From Prevotella sp. 10(H) (lineage in GTDB: Bacteria > Bacteroidota > Bacteroidia > Bacteroidales > Dysgonomonadaceae): 64,000 bases of DNA. The notes under the pieces were generated by a model. It was not told the DNA's origin. It saw nothing but the letters and a program-made list of their open reading frames with translations, and did no database searches. Positions 36,444-45,466 of the stretch are shown here, in pieces (positions within the stretch are counted from its first letter, which is position 1; each line of letters opens with the position of its first letter). The stretch lies in NCBI RefSeq assembly GCF_000711235.1, contig NZ_JOMI01000001.1, forward strand, positions 62,001-126,000, in the 5' to 3' direction. The translations under genes and the position numbers were made by a program.

Positions 36444-36451
36444 TAAATTTG
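36444..36451 (+). promoter_or_regulatory. Likely bamD promoter -7 box (TAAATTTG)
   Basis: TAAATTTG 21 bases before the ATG at 36472. Confidence 0.55.
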
Positions 36452-36471
36452 CAAACTAATTTTTGAGTAGA

Positions 36472-37323
36472 ATGAAAATTAAAATTCTGTGTGCTTTATT
36501 ATTGACCTTGTTATTTGCTTCGTGCGGAGAGTATAATAAAATACTGAAAAGCCGCGATGCCGAACTTAAATATACATACGCCAAGAAATATTTCGATCAA
36601 AAAAAGTATGGTAGGACTGTTACCTTGTTGGATGAGATACTCTCCACATATACAGGTTCTTCCAAAGAACAGGAAATTCTTTTCTTAATGGCTCAGGCCT
36701 ATTTCTACGACAAAGATTATACAACGGCTACTCAATATTACACCCGATATTATAATAAATTCCCGAAAGGAGATTATACCGAACTGGCGCGGTTTAATGC
36801 TGCATACGGCTTGTATCTCGATTCTCCCGATGCCCGTCTTGATCAGACGAGTACGATAAGGGGGATACAGGAATTCCAGAATTTCCTCGAATATTTTCCA
36901 CAGAGTGAAAAGGCACCTGAAGCACAGGACTTAATGTATAAACTTCAGGAAAAGCTGGCCTACAAGGAATACCTTGCTGCCCGTCTGTATTTCAATCTGG
37001 GACTTTATATGGGTAATAATTACGAGTCGTGTATCGTTACATCCCGCGAAGCACTGAAAAGCTATCCTTTTTCAGAATTCTCGGAAGAATTTCAGATTCT
37101 CATCGTAAGATCGAGGTATGAACTTGCATATTACAGTATTGAAGCAAAAAAACCTACACGTTACCGTGAATTAATGGACGAACACTTCAATTATAAGAAT
37201 ATGTTCCCTAACGGTAAATACTCTAAAGAGTCGGAAAGATACTACCGTCAGGCATTGAAAGCACTCGGGCAGGAAGTGGATCAGGCGACTAACGAAGCCG
37301 TACAACAGGAATTGAGCAAATAA
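36472..37323 (+). CDS. bamD: Outer-membrane assembly lipoprotein BamD
   Basis: 283 residues from the ATG at 36472 (a TTG at 36463 is a weaker option). The lipobox LLFASC puts the lipid-modified Cys near residue 18. The rest consists of TPR-like helical pairs: ELKYTYAKKYFDQKKYGRTVTLLDEIL, EQEILFLMAQAYFYDKDYTTATQYYTRYYNKFP and ARFNAAYGLYLDSPDARLDQT, a BamD landmark. It is a component of the BAM complex that inserts outer-membrane barrels. It heads the block bamD-rpoZ-DUF4293, with a terminator after the third gene. Confidence 0.92.
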   Translation: MKIKILCALLLTLLFASCGEYNKILKSRDAELKYTYAKKYFDQKKYGRTVTLLDEILSTYTGSSKEQEILFLMAQAYFYDKDYTTATQYYTRYYNKFPKGDYTELARFNAAYGLYLDSPDARLDQTSTIRGIQEFQNFLEYFPQSEKAPEAQDLMYKLQEKLAYKEYLAARLYFNLGLYMGNNYESCIVTSREALKSYPFSEFSEEFQILIVRSRYELAYYSIEAKKPTRYRELMDEHFNYKNMFPNGKYSKESERYYRQALKALGQEVDQATNEAVQQELSK

Positions 37324-37359
37324 AAGAATATAAATTATTATATAAATTAAATAGTAAAA

Positions 37360-37692
37360 ATGGATTATAGAAAATCAAGTGCAGCAAGCAATACCGTTAC
37401 CCGCGATATGATGTCTTTGTCGGAAGATACAGGTAACGTATATGAAACTGTAAGAATTATTGCTAAACGTGCTAACCAGATTTCTGTAGAAATGAAACAG
37501 GATCTGGATAAAAAGCTGCAGGAATTTGCTTCATATAGCGACAACCTCGAAGAAGTTTTCGAAAACAGGGAACAGATTGAGATTTCACGCTATTATGAAA
37601 AACTACCTAAAGCATCTTTGATAGCTGCACAAGAATATACAGAAGGTAAACTTTATTACAGAAATCCGAATAAGGATAAAGATAACTTCTAA
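37360..37692 (+). CDS. rpoZ: RNA polymerase omega subunit (Rpb6-like)
   Basis: A 110-residue protein matching the Bacteroidetes omega/Rpb6-like family. NTVTRDMMSLSEDTGNVYETVRIIAKRANQIS carries the helix that clamps the beta' subunit, followed by EMKQDLDKKLQEFASYSDNLEEVFENREQIEISRYYEKLPK. It lies between bamD and a DUF4293 gene, the usual context in this phylum; only 6 bases separate it from the latter. Role in RNA polymerase assembly and stability follows from family membership. Confidence 0.88.
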   Translation: MDYRKSSAASNTVTRDMMSLSEDTGNVYETVRIIAKRANQISVEMKQDLDKKLQEFASYSDNLEEVFENREQIEISRYYEKLPKASLIAAQEYTEGKLYYRNPNKDKDNF

Positions 37693-37698
37693 AAAGAG

Positions 37699-38151
37699 AT
37701 GATACAGCGTATACAGTCTGTTTTTCTTTTGCTCACATCTTTATTGATGGGAGCAACTGTTTTTTGTCCTTTAATGGAATTCAGGGACGATAGCAGAGAA
37801 ATAGTGCAAATCTTTTATTCTACCGGAATAGGAAGCGACTTCCCGACATGGGGTGTGCTGACATTCGCTGTTGTAAGTGCATTACTAGCATTAGTGAATA
37901 TATTCCTGTATAAGAAGAGAAAAGTGCAGATCAATATCGGCTATGTCACAGCTTTATTCATTATCTTATATTATGCAACTTCTTTTGTATATGTAAATGC
38001 TTTCATGGGTAAAACAGATTTTACTGTGAGTGTGGCTAATGTACAATACGGTATTGTGCTGCCTTTGATAGCGCTCATATTCGATTTTCTGGCTATATCG
38101 AAAATAAAGAAAGACGAAAAACTTGTAAAGTCACTGGACAGAATACGCTAA
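37699..38151 (+). CDS. DUF4293 four-helix membrane protein
   Basis: A 150-residue inner-membrane protein with four hydrophobic helices: SVFLLLTSLLMGATVFCP, WGVLTFAVVSALLALVNIFLY, VTALFIILYYATSFVYV and YGIVLPLIALIFDFLAI. Basic residues KKRK and KIKKDEK flank helices on the presumed cytosolic side. Start MIQRIQSVFLLL and context after rpoZ fit the Bacteroidetes DUF4293 family. Function unknown. It is the last gene of the operon, closed by the terminator at 38174. Confidence 0.85.
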   Translation: MIQRIQSVFLLLTSLLMGATVFCPLMEFRDDSREIVQIFYSTGIGSDFPTWGVLTFAVVSALLALVNIFLYKKRKVQINIGYVTALFIILYYATSFVYVNAFMGKTDFTVSVANVQYGIVLPLIALIFDFLAISKIKKDEKLVKSLDRIR

Positions 38152-38173
38152 TTATAGACGCTGAGAATATAGG

Positions 38174-38210
38174 AAGCTGAATGAAATAGATGATCATTCA
38201 GCTTTTTTTT
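38174..38210 (+). terminator. Strong terminator after the bamD-rpoZ-DUF4293 operon
   Basis: AAGCTGAATGA pairs perfectly with TCATTCAGCTT, then a T run. It argues against any start for the next gene upstream of 38210. Confidence 0.9.
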
Positions 38211-38213
38211 ATT

Positions 38214-38221
38214 TATATTTG
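38214..38221 (+). promoter_or_regulatory. Likely promoter -7 box (TATATTTG) for the REC/PPDK-like gene
   Basis: TATATTTG directly after the terminator, 22 bases before the ATG at 38244. Confidence 0.6.
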
Positions 38222-38243
38222 TTCCCAATATACAACCCTCTTT

Positions 38244-41207
38244 ATGAAAAAAATACCCGATATAAAAGAATTCCGCATCAAGGATACTTCTTTTGCCAAC
38301 CTGATGAACAAACGTATTTACAACGTTTTGCTGATTGCAACCAAGTATGATTCTTTTATGCTGGAAGACGACGGACGTATCGATGAACAGATATTCAACG
38401 AATATACTTCACTTAATCTGAATTATCCGCCACGCTTTACTCGGGTAGTGACTGAAGAAGAAGCGCTGACCGAACTAGAAGAGAATCATTATGAGCTGAT
38501 CATCCAAATGCCTAATATGGATGAAGCGGATATGTTTGCCACAGCAAAGCATGTAAAAGAAAATTATCATGATATACCGTTTGTCGTACTTACACCCTTT
38601 TCGCGGGAAGTAACAAAACGTCTCTCGCAGGAAGACCTTTCGGGTGTAGATTATGTATTCAGTTGGCTGGGCAACCCCGATCTTTTACTTGCTATTATCA
38701 AACTCATAGAAGATGCTATGAATGCCGAACATGATACGGAGAGTGTAGGGGTTCAGATCATATTATTAATTGAAGATTCCGTAAGGTTTTACTCTTCGGC
38801 ACTGCCGACCCTGTTTAAAATCGTAATGGAAGAATCGAAAACATTTTCGAAAGAAGCTTTGAATGAGCATGAGCAGATGCTTCGTATGCGCGGACGCCCG
38901 AAAATCATGCTGGCACGTACTTACGAAGAAGCTGTCAATATATATACAGAATATAAGGATAATATTCTCGGGGTTGTTACAGATATGAGCTATATGCACG
39001 AAGGGCAGAAAGATAAACTTGCCGGCTACAATCTTGCACAATGGATAAAAAAGCAAGACCGGTTCAAGCCAATTGTATTTACCTCTTCGGAAGTAGCAAA
39101 TAAAGCATATGCCGACGAACTTGGCTGTGGATTTATCGATAAAAATTCGAAGACCTTTCCGCGCGACCTCAGGAAACAAGTAGTAAATAACTTTGGTTTC
39201 GGTGACTTTATCATTATAAACCCCGAAACAAAAGAAGAAATATTCCGCATTCGTAACCTGAAAGACCTGCAGAAGAATATATTCGATATGCCTACCGATT
39301 CGCTGGTATATCATATGTCACACAATCATTTCTCACGCTTTTTCTACTCACGTGCTTTATTTCCGTTAGCAGAAGGGTTGAAGAAAATAGATATCAGCGA
39401 TTTCGACAATGTAGAAGATGCCCGTCAGATTATCTACGAAATGATAATAAAATACAGGCGTATAAAGAACTCGGGGATTGTCGCCGTATTTGATAAAGAC
39501 CGTTTCGATGAGTTTTCCAATTTTGTGCGGATGGGTGACGGCTCGATAGGAGGTAAGGGGCGTAGTATTGCTTTTATGGATAATATTGTAAAAGAGCATG
39601 CCGAACTAAACGGTGATGAAAACATAATAGTAAAGATTCCCCGTACGGTAGTGATGAGTACCGATCTTTTCGATGAGTTTATGGAGGCGAACGACCTGTA
39701 TCCGATAGCCCTTTCGGATAGTACGGATGATGATATTCTTCGCGCTTTTCTTAGAGCTGAATTGCCCGACCGTCTTATCGAGGACTTTATGGCGTTTCTC
39801 GATGTGGTGAAAGCTCCTATTGCCGTAAGATCATCCAGTTTGCTTGAAGATTCGCATTATCAGCCGTTTGCAGGAGTGTATTCTACGTATATGATACCCT
39901 TATTACCCGACAGGTATGAAATGTTAGGGCTGCTGGGTAAAGCTATAAAAGCGGTATATGCTTCCGTTTTTTACAGGGACAGCAAAACTTATATGGTAGC
40001 TACTCAGAACATTATTGATGAAGAAAAAATGGCTATCGTCCTGCAGGAGGCCGTCGGTAGCCGGTATGGAGACCATTTTTACCCGACATTATCAGGTGTA
40101 GCACGGTCTTTGAATTTCTATCCTGTAGGGAATGAGAAACCGGAAGAAGGCATTGCCAATATCGTTCTCGGTTTAGGGAAATATATTGTCGAAGGGGGGG
40201 TAAGCCTGCGTTTTTCTCCGGCGCATCCACACAATATAATGCAGTTGAGTTCGGTCGATTTTGCATTGAGGGATACACAACGTTACTTCTATGCACTGGA
40301 TATGCAGAACGTCGATCGGGAATTTTCCACGAATGATGGATTCAATCTCTTAAAACTGAATCTGAAAGATGCCGAAAAAGACGGTTCAATCAGATACATA
40401 TCTTCTACATACGACCCTGTAGATCAGGTTATTTATGACGGATATTACGAAGGTGGGCGGAAAATACTTTCTTTTGTAAATATTCTCCAGCACAATGTTT
40501 TTCCTTTAGCCGATATCTTGAAGCAGGTGTTAAAAATCGGCCAGCAGGAAATGGGACGCGCTGTAGAAATTGAATTTGCAGCCGATCTGAAAGATAAAGG
40601 GGAGGGGAACTTCTATTTATTGCAAATACGGCCTATTGTGCAAAACAGGGAACTACAAAGCGAAGACCTGACACGGATAAAACCGGAAAATGAAATACTT
40701 CACTCGAATAGTGCTCTGGGTCATGGGGTAAGCAATGAGGTATATGATATCATATATGTTAAGACGAAGACTTTCAATGCAGCAAATAATCAAGTGATTG
40801 CTAATGAAATAGATGTGATTAACAAGGAGTTCCTTGATAATGAGAAGAATTATATACTTGTAGGTCCCGGCAGGTGGGGTAGTAGCGATCCGTGGCTCGG
40901 CATCCCGGTAAGATGGCCGCAGATAAGCAATGCACGGGTATTAGTAGAGATAGCGCTTGATAATTATAAGATAGAACCGAGTCAGGGAACACATTTTTTT
41001 CAGAATCTGACCTCATTTGGAGTAGGCTATTTTTCTATCAATCCATTTCTTCAAAATGATGGACTATTCGATGAAGAATATCTGAATCAACAGCCTGCTG
41101 TAAATGAAACAGAATTTATCCGTCATGTCCGTTTTTCGCAGCCTGTTATTATCAAAATCAACGGCAAGAAAAAAATTGGAGTTGTGCTGAAACCCGAAAC
41201 AGAATAG
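38244..41207 (+). CDS. Receiver-domain protein with PPDK/PEP-synthase ATP-grasp module
   Basis: 987 residues. Residues 25-160 look like a receiver domain that lost its phospho-acceptor (YELIIQM where Asp is expected). Residues 170-320 form a canonical receiver: Glu177-Asp178 (LLIEDS), phospho-acceptor Asp247 (VVTDMSY), Thr280-Ser281 (VFTSS) and Lys300 (FIDKNS). From about 440 to 810 lies a PPDK_N/pyruvate-binding ATP-grasp module: GGKGRSIAFMD, APIAVRSSSLLEDSHYQPFAGVYS, IVLQEAVGSRYG and YLLQIRPIV. The catalytic phosphohistidine and PEP-binding domains of true PEP synthase/PPDK are absent; the C-terminus (GPGRWGSSDPWLGIPV) is unfamiliar. A signalling-controlled phosphotransferase is a guess. 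The ATG at 38190 is rejected because it lies within the terminator. Confidence 0.85.
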   Translation: MKKIPDIKEFRIKDTSFANLMNKRIYNVLLIATKYDSFMLEDDGRIDEQIFNEYTSLNLNYPPRFTRVVTEEEALTELEENHYELIIQMPNMDEADMFATAKHVKENYHDIPFVVLTPFSREVTKRLSQEDLSGVDYVFSWLGNPDLLLAIIKLIEDAMNAEHDTESVGVQIILLIEDSVRFYSSALPTLFKIVMEESKTFSKEALNEHEQMLRMRGRPKIMLARTYEEAVNIYTEYKDNILGVVTDMSYMHEGQKDKLAGYNLAQWIKKQDRFKPIVFTSSEVANKAYADELGCGFIDKNSKTFPRDLRKQVVNNFGFGDFIIINPETKEEIFRIRNLKDLQKNIFDMPTDSLVYHMSHNHFSRFFYSRALFPLAEGLKKIDISDFDNVEDARQIIYEMIIKYRRIKNSGIVAVFDKDRFDEFSNFVRMGDGSIGGKGRSIAFMDNIVKEHAELNGDENIIVKIPRTVVMSTDLFDEFMEANDLYPIALSDSTDDDILRAFLRAELPDRLIEDFMAFLDVVKAPIAVRSSSLLEDSHYQPFAGVYSTYMIPLLPDRYEMLGLLGKAIKAVYASVFYRDSKTYMVATQNIIDEEKMAIVLQEAVGSRYGDHFYPTLSGVARSLNFYPVGNEKPEEGIANIVLGLGKYIVEGGVSLRFSPAHPHNIMQLSSVDFALRDTQRYFYALDMQNVDREFSTNDGFNLLKLNLKDAEKDGSIRYISSTYDPVDQVIYDGYYEGGRKILSFVNILQHNVFPLADILKQVLKIGQQEMGRAVEIEFAADLKDKGEGNFYLLQIRPIVQNRELQSEDLTRIKPENEILHSNSALGHGVSNEVYDIIYVKTKTFNAANNQVIANEIDVINKEFLDNEKNYILVGPGRWGSSDPWLGIPVRWPQISNARVLVEIALDNYKIEPSQGTHFFQNLTSFGVGYFSINPFLQNDGLFDEEYLNQQPAVNETEFIRHVRFSQPVIIKINGKKKIGVVLKPETE

Positions 41208-41225
41208 TAATTTGATTTTCTATAT

Positions 41226-41615
41226 ATGAAATTGATTCTCCTTACATTCACTTTTCTGTTAATATCATTATTTAGCAGTGCTCAGGAAAAAGGAAAGGCG
41301 GCTTTCTATGGCACAAAATTTGATAATAAGATGACTGCCAGTGGCGAGATGTATAGGAAAGACAGTATGGTATGCGCTCATAAAACATACCCGTTCGGTA
41401 CAAGGCTAAAGGTTAAAAATACGGAGAATAATAAAGAAGTCATCGTTAAAGTAATAGACAGAGGACCTTTCGGAGAGAACTGCATAGTCGATCTCTCGCA
41501 TGCAGCAGCCAAAGAACTGGATATGGTAAAATCGGGCATTATTAATGTTGAAGTATCGAGATATATCGATAGCCTGAAACTGCCTGCAATTGTTAAATGC
41601 TTGCGGAGAATGTAG
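41226..41615 (+). CDS. RlpA-like double-psi beta-barrel secreted protein
   Basis: A 129-residue protein with signal peptide (ILLTFTFLLISLFSSAQ). The DPBB domain has the RlpA landmarks GKAAFYGTKFDNKMTASGE, CAHKTYPFGTRLKVKN, VIDRGPFGENCIVDLSHAAAKELDM and GIINVEVSRY. RlpA proteins act on denuded septal peptidoglycan in some bacteria. This one is short and lacks a C-terminal SPOR domain, so septal targeting is uncertain. It starts 18 bases after the REC/PPDK-like gene and is probably co-transcribed. Confidence 0.87.
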   Translation: MKLILLTFTFLLISLFSSAQEKGKAAFYGTKFDNKMTASGEMYRKDSMVCAHKTYPFGTRLKVKNTENNKEVIVKVIDRGPFGENCIVDLSHAAAKELDMVKSGIINVEVSRYIDSLKLPAIVKCLRRM

Positions 41616-41830
41616 TTTTATACAAAAAAATATTATATTTGTAATGTATAATCGTTTTGAAAACAAAGGCCCCGGAACCAGTTAGCGATCAATTTATCTC
41701 CCTAAATAATAAATAAATACGAAAATCGGAGAGCGAAAATCTTTTATTCTGTCATATTTATTACATCGGAGTACTTTCAGGATTAGATATAAAAATATTT
41801 GCGAAAGCTTGTCTGTTGAAGAAATTGTTA

Positions 41831-41838
41831 TATCTTTG
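41831..41838 (+). promoter_or_regulatory. Likely tRNA-Cys promoter -7 box (TATCTTTG)
   Basis: TATCTTTG 18 bases before the tRNA, the same spacing as at tRNA-Arg; CTTG about 19 bases upstream could be the -33 element. Confidence 0.65.
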
Positions 41839-41856
41839 CATTCGCTAACCAAAAAG

Positions 41857-41930
41857 GGTTCCTTGGCCGAGTGGTTAGGCACCGGTCTGCAAAACCGTTG
41901 ACGGCGGTTCGAATCCGCCAGGAACCTCCA
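41857..41930 (+). tRNA. tRNA-Cys (anticodon GCA), CCA encoded
   Basis: Acceptor GGTTCCT/AGGAACC, anticodon loop CTGCAAA giving GCA, T arm GGCGG/CCGCC with loop TTCGAAT. The 3' end reads T-CCA, so the CCA tail is encoded, unlike tRNA-Arg at 25246. No clear terminator follows. Upstream (41616-41830) the gap is AT-rich, with nothing else recognisable. Confidence 0.95.
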
Positions 41931-42108
41931 AAAAATCAAACTTTTAGGCTTTGAATAGATAATAATTGGTGTAGATATTATCTTCTAAAAAATAAGTTCC
42001 ATAAATATTATACAAAATAATTGAACTACCAAAAGGGATACTTCTTGATTATTTTATTGAAAACATACTTAAGAGATTCAAAATCAATACAATTTAATAT
42101 AGATATAC

Positions 42109-44037
42109 ATGCGTATATATAACATTCTTGAGCTTAACGAAAAGCTCACAATAGAACTAAGAACTATCGCTAAAGAGCTGGGGATCAGACGTCCGGATGC
42201 GTATAAAAAAGACGAACTCATTTATAAAATATTAGATGAGCAAGCTATTTTGGAAGCTAAAAACAAAAATTCGGAAAGTTATCAAAGTGAAGACAGGATA
42301 GAACAGCAGCAGAAAAAATCACAAGCAGCCGCAAAAGGAAAACAAAAGGCTCAAAATCAGCAGAAAAAACAGGATCAGCCGGCTAAAAAGGCAGAAAATC
42401 CTGCTCCTGCGAAAGAGAAGAAGCCGGAAGCCAAGCCTCAAAAAACAGAACAGGAAAAGCCTGCAACAGCAGAAAAGAAAGAGGTAAAACATGAACCGGT
42501 GAAGGTTGCAACTCCTGCACCCGCACCAGTTGAAGAGAAGAAAGAAGCACCTGCTCCTGCTAAGATAGCCGAAAAAGCTCCTCAAAAAGAGATTGTAGTG
42601 AAAAAGAATAATCCTGAAGTGAAAGATGTTAAGCAGGAAAATAAACCTCAGGCTCAGCAACCTGCAGCAAAACCGACTCAATTGGTTTTCCGCTCCAATA
42701 AAGTGAGGGAAGCAGAACCGCAGGAACCAATTCCGGGACTACCTTTATTATCACCTCTCGAAGTTGATTCGGAAGTTGCGCCGGTAGAGATTGTTGTTCA
42801 GGAAGCACCAGTTAAAGCTCCTAAGCAGCCACAACAGCAGAATCAGAATCAACAACATAACAATAACAATAATCAGAAACAACATAATAATAACCAATCT
42901 CAGGAAAAGCAATTCGACTTTGAGGGCATACTTAGTGCTACCGGAGTACTCGAGATAATGCAGGAAGGTTATGGTTTCTTACGTTCGTCCGATTATAACT
43001 ATATGTCGTCTCCCGACGATGTGTATATCTCTCAATCTCAAATCCGTTTATTCGGACTGAAAACAGGAGATATTGTAGAAGGACCTATCCGCCCGCCGAA
43101 AGAATCCGAGAAATTCTTCCCGCTGGTTAAAGTAGACAGGATCAATGGGCGTACACCTGATGAAGTGCGCGACCGTGTACCGTTCGACCATCTTAAACCG
43201 CTATTCCCGGATGAAAAATTTAAACTTACTAAAGGCCGCAATGACAATCTTTCTTGCCGCGTAGTAGATTTGTTTTCTCCGATAGGTAAAGGACAGCGCG
43301 GTCTGATCGTTGCACAGCCTAAGACAGGTAAGACAACTTTATTGAAGGATATAGCGAATGCTATTGCAGACAATCACCCAGAAGTATATATGATTGTTCT
43401 TCTCATCGACGAACGTCCAGAGGAGGTAACTGATATGGAACGCAGTGTGAATGCCGAAGTTATTGCTTCAACATTCGACGAACCTGCCGACCGTCATGTG
43501 AAAATAGCGGAAATAGTATTGAATAAAGCAAAACGTATGGTAGAATGTGGTCACGATGTAGTGATACTTCTTGACTCTATTACCCGTCTTGCTCGTGCTT
43601 ATAATACAGTACAGCCTGCATCAGGAAAGGTACTAACCGGAGGTGTGGATGCTAATGCTCTTCACAAGCCGAAACGTTTCTTCGGCGCAGCGCGTAATAT
43701 CGAAAACGGAGGCTCACTCACAATCATCGCTACAGCACTTACCGAAACAGGTTCTAAGATGGATGATGTTATCTTCGAAGAATTTAAAGGTACCGGTAAT
43801 ATGGAGCTTCAACTCGATCGCAAGCTGTCTAACAAACGTATTTTCCCTGCTGTGGATATCATTGCATCGAGTACACGTCGCGACGACTTGTTGCTTGATA
43901 ATGATACACTCAGCCGTATGTGGGTATTGCGTAACTTCCTGTCGGATATGAATTCGGTAGAAGCTATGCAGTTCCTTGACAACAGACTGAGGAAGACGAT
44001 CAACAACGAAGAATTCCTTATCTCAATGAACGACTGA
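42109..44037 (+). CDS. rho: Transcription termination factor Rho
   Basis: A 642-residue RNA-dependent helicase/ATPase that ends transcription. The N-terminal Rho_N helices ([38 protein letters not shown]) are followed by about 220 residues of low-complexity Lys/Glu/Pro/Ala/Gln sequence ending in an Asn/Gln/His-rich stretch, an insert seen in Bacteroidetes Rho. The RNA-binding domain follows ([20 protein letters not shown]). The ATPase core has Walker [17 protein letters not shown], Walker [17 protein letters not shown], the Q-loop region [23 protein letters not shown] and [11 protein letters not shown] strong terminator follows. Confidence 0.97.
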   Translation: MRIYNILELNEKLTIELRTIAKELGIRRPDAYKKDELIYKILDEQAILEAKNKNSESYQSEDRIEQQQKKSQAAAKGKQKAQNQQKKQDQPAKKAENPAPAKEKKPEAKPQKTEQEKPATAEKKEVKHEPVKVATPAPAPVEEKKEAPAPAKIAEKAPQKEIVVKKNNPEVKDVKQENKPQAQQPAAKPTQLVFRSNKVREAEPQEPIPGLPLLSPLEVDSEVAPVEIVVQEAPVKAPKQPQQQNQNQQHNNNNNQKQHNNNQSQEKQFDFEGILSATGVLEIMQEGYGFLRSSDYNYMSSPDDVYISQSQIRLFGLKTGDIVEGPIRPPKESEKFFPLVKVDRINGRTPDEVRDRVPFDHLKPLFPDEKFKLTKGRNDNLSCRVVDLFSPIGKGQRGLIVAQPKTGKTTLLKDIANAIADNHPEVYMIVLLIDERPEEVTDMERSVNAEVIASTFDEPADRHVKIAEIVLNKAKRMVECGHDVVILLDSITRLARAYNTVQPASGKVLTGGVDANALHKPKRFFGAARNIENGGSLTIIATALTETGSKMDDVIFEEFKGTGNMELQLDRKLSNKRIFPAVDIIASSTRRDDLLLDNDTLSRMWVLRNFLSDMNSVEAMQFLDNRLRKTINNEEFLISMND

Positions 44038-44066
44038 TAAGCAGAAATTTAGAATACCAAATACTT

Positions 44067-44108
44067 AAAAGCAAGAGAAAAAGTTTAACTTTACTCTTGC
44101 TTTTTTTG
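44067..44108 (+). terminator. Terminator after rho
   Basis: AAAAGCAAGAG pairs with CTCTTGCTTTT, extended by T. Confidence 0.85.
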
Positions 44109-44230
44109 TTGTATAAGCCCTGATCATTTTTATCTATATATTGAAGTCTACCGACTTTTATTCGGAGAGATTTAAACAAGTTGTTTGCAATGGCTGTTTA
44201 TTGAAAAGTAAGAATAATATGAAAAGTCGT

Positions 44231-44238
44231 TACCTTTG
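44231..44238 (+). promoter_or_regulatory. Likely promoter -7 box (TACCTTTG) for the cation transporter gene
   Basis: TACCTTTG about 84 bases before the ATG at 44322. Confidence 0.5.
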
Positions 44239-44321
44239 TTACTTTTTAACAATATAACGTTAATAAACGTGAAATTACAGTGTGCTACATTCGCCAAACA
44301 TACAAATCTAAATAATCTGTT

Positions 44322-45260
44322 ATGGAACATAACCATACACATGACGACCATAGTCATACCCATTCACATGGAGGGCATAGCCATGGCCACAATGCCAATA
44401 AAAAAGCATTGACTATAAGCTTTGTGCTGATTGCAGGCTTTATGGTAATTGAATTTGTGGGAGGGTATTTAACAAACAGCCTTGCACTTATTTCCGATGC
44501 CGGACATATGCTAAGCGATGCTGTTGCTCTCGGATTAAGCCTTAGCGCCCTTATTTTCGGTGCCCGGGCAGCTACACCATCCAAAACATACGGCTACAAA
44601 CGTTTCGAGATATTGGCCGCATTACTCAATGGAATAGTACTTGTATTACTGGCGGTTTTTATCTGTAAAGAGGCCATAGAGCGGCTCTCGACACCTCCGC
44701 AAGTAATAGGGAAAGGGATGATGCTTATTTCCACCATAGGGCTTATTATAAATATCATAGTAGCGTGGATACTACACTCAAAAGGATCGACAGAAGAAAA
44801 CCTGAATATACGCAGTGCTTTCCTGCATGTCATTGGTGATTTATTAGGCTCGGTGGGAGCAATAGTGGCAGCAATATTAATCATGCTTTTCGGTTGGTAT
44901 ATAGCCGATCCAATAGCTAGTATGATTGTATCTTTGCTTGTATTATACAGTGGTTGGAACGTACTGAAAGAATCCATAAACATCCTTATGGAAGCCAAGC
45001 CTGCAAATATCGATTCGGGAGAAGTAATACATCTATTGAAATCGATAGACGGAGTGGAAGATATACATGACCTGCATATCTGGATGATTGCCTCCGACTT
45101 CTCAGTTATGACAGTCCACCTGAAAGTGAAACCTGCAGCTGACCGTGACGTTATTCTTGAAAAAGCGAAACGCTCTATTAAAAAAGAATTTGGCATAAGT
45201 CATGCCACTATTCAGATTGAAGGACGCGAATTATGCCTGTATGAGGAAACGTGCAATTGA
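44322..45260 (+). CDS. Cation diffusion facilitator (CzcD/ZitB-like zinc exporter)
   Basis: A 312-residue inner-membrane metal/proton antiporter. The N-terminus is a His-rich cytosolic tail (MEHNHTHDDHSHTHSHGGHS). Six membrane helices follow, with the metal site in TM2 (ALISDAGHMLSDAVALGLS, H-x3-D pattern) and TM5 (SAFLHVIGDLLGSVGA). The C-terminal cytosolic domain reads VEDIHDLHIWMIASDFSVMTVHLKV and closes with a Cys pair (ELCLYEETCN). Export of zinc (or Cd/Co) is inferred from family. Nothing nearby suggests a metal resistance operon. Confidence 0.93.
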   Translation: MEHNHTHDDHSHTHSHGGHSHGHNANKKALTISFVLIAGFMVIEFVGGYLTNSLALISDAGHMLSDAVALGLSLSALIFGARAATPSKTYGYKRFEILAALLNGIVLVLLAVFICKEAIERLSTPPQVIGKGMMLISTIGLIINIIVAWILHSKGSTEENLNIRSAFLHVIGDLLGSVGAIVAAILIMLFGWYIADPIASMIVSLLVLYSGWNVLKESINILMEAKPANIDSGEVIHLLKSIDGVEDIHDLHIWMIASDFSVMTVHLKVKPAADRDVILEKAKRSIKKEFGISHATIQIEGRELCLYEETCN

Positions 45261-45429
45261 TTTTCCTACAAAATAGCTATTATATCTCATGTGGCTTTAT
45301 CACACTAAATATAAGATCAAAATTTTTCCACAAGAATATGATTTTACAGGTGAAATCAATTTCATGATTATATATGATTTATTCCTCAAAAATTATATTA
45401 AAAACCGCCTGTAATCGCAATAGTTTTTA

Positions 45430-45437
45430 TAACTTTG
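45430..45437 (+). promoter_or_regulatory. Likely purH promoter -7 box (TAACTTTG)
   Basis: TAACTTTG 30 bases before the purH ATG. Confidence 0.6.
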
Positions 45438-45466
45438 CTCCCCTTAAAGTAGGTAATTAACACATC

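Noticed and set aside
38190-38243. ATG at 38190 for the receiver/PPDK-like gene
   Set aside because: It lies inside the terminator of the previous operon and before the promoter box; the ATG at 38244 fits.
38766-39314. 182-codon minus-strand frame within the receiver/PPDK-like gene
   Set aside because: Antisense shadow of a well-supported coding region; no recognisable motif.
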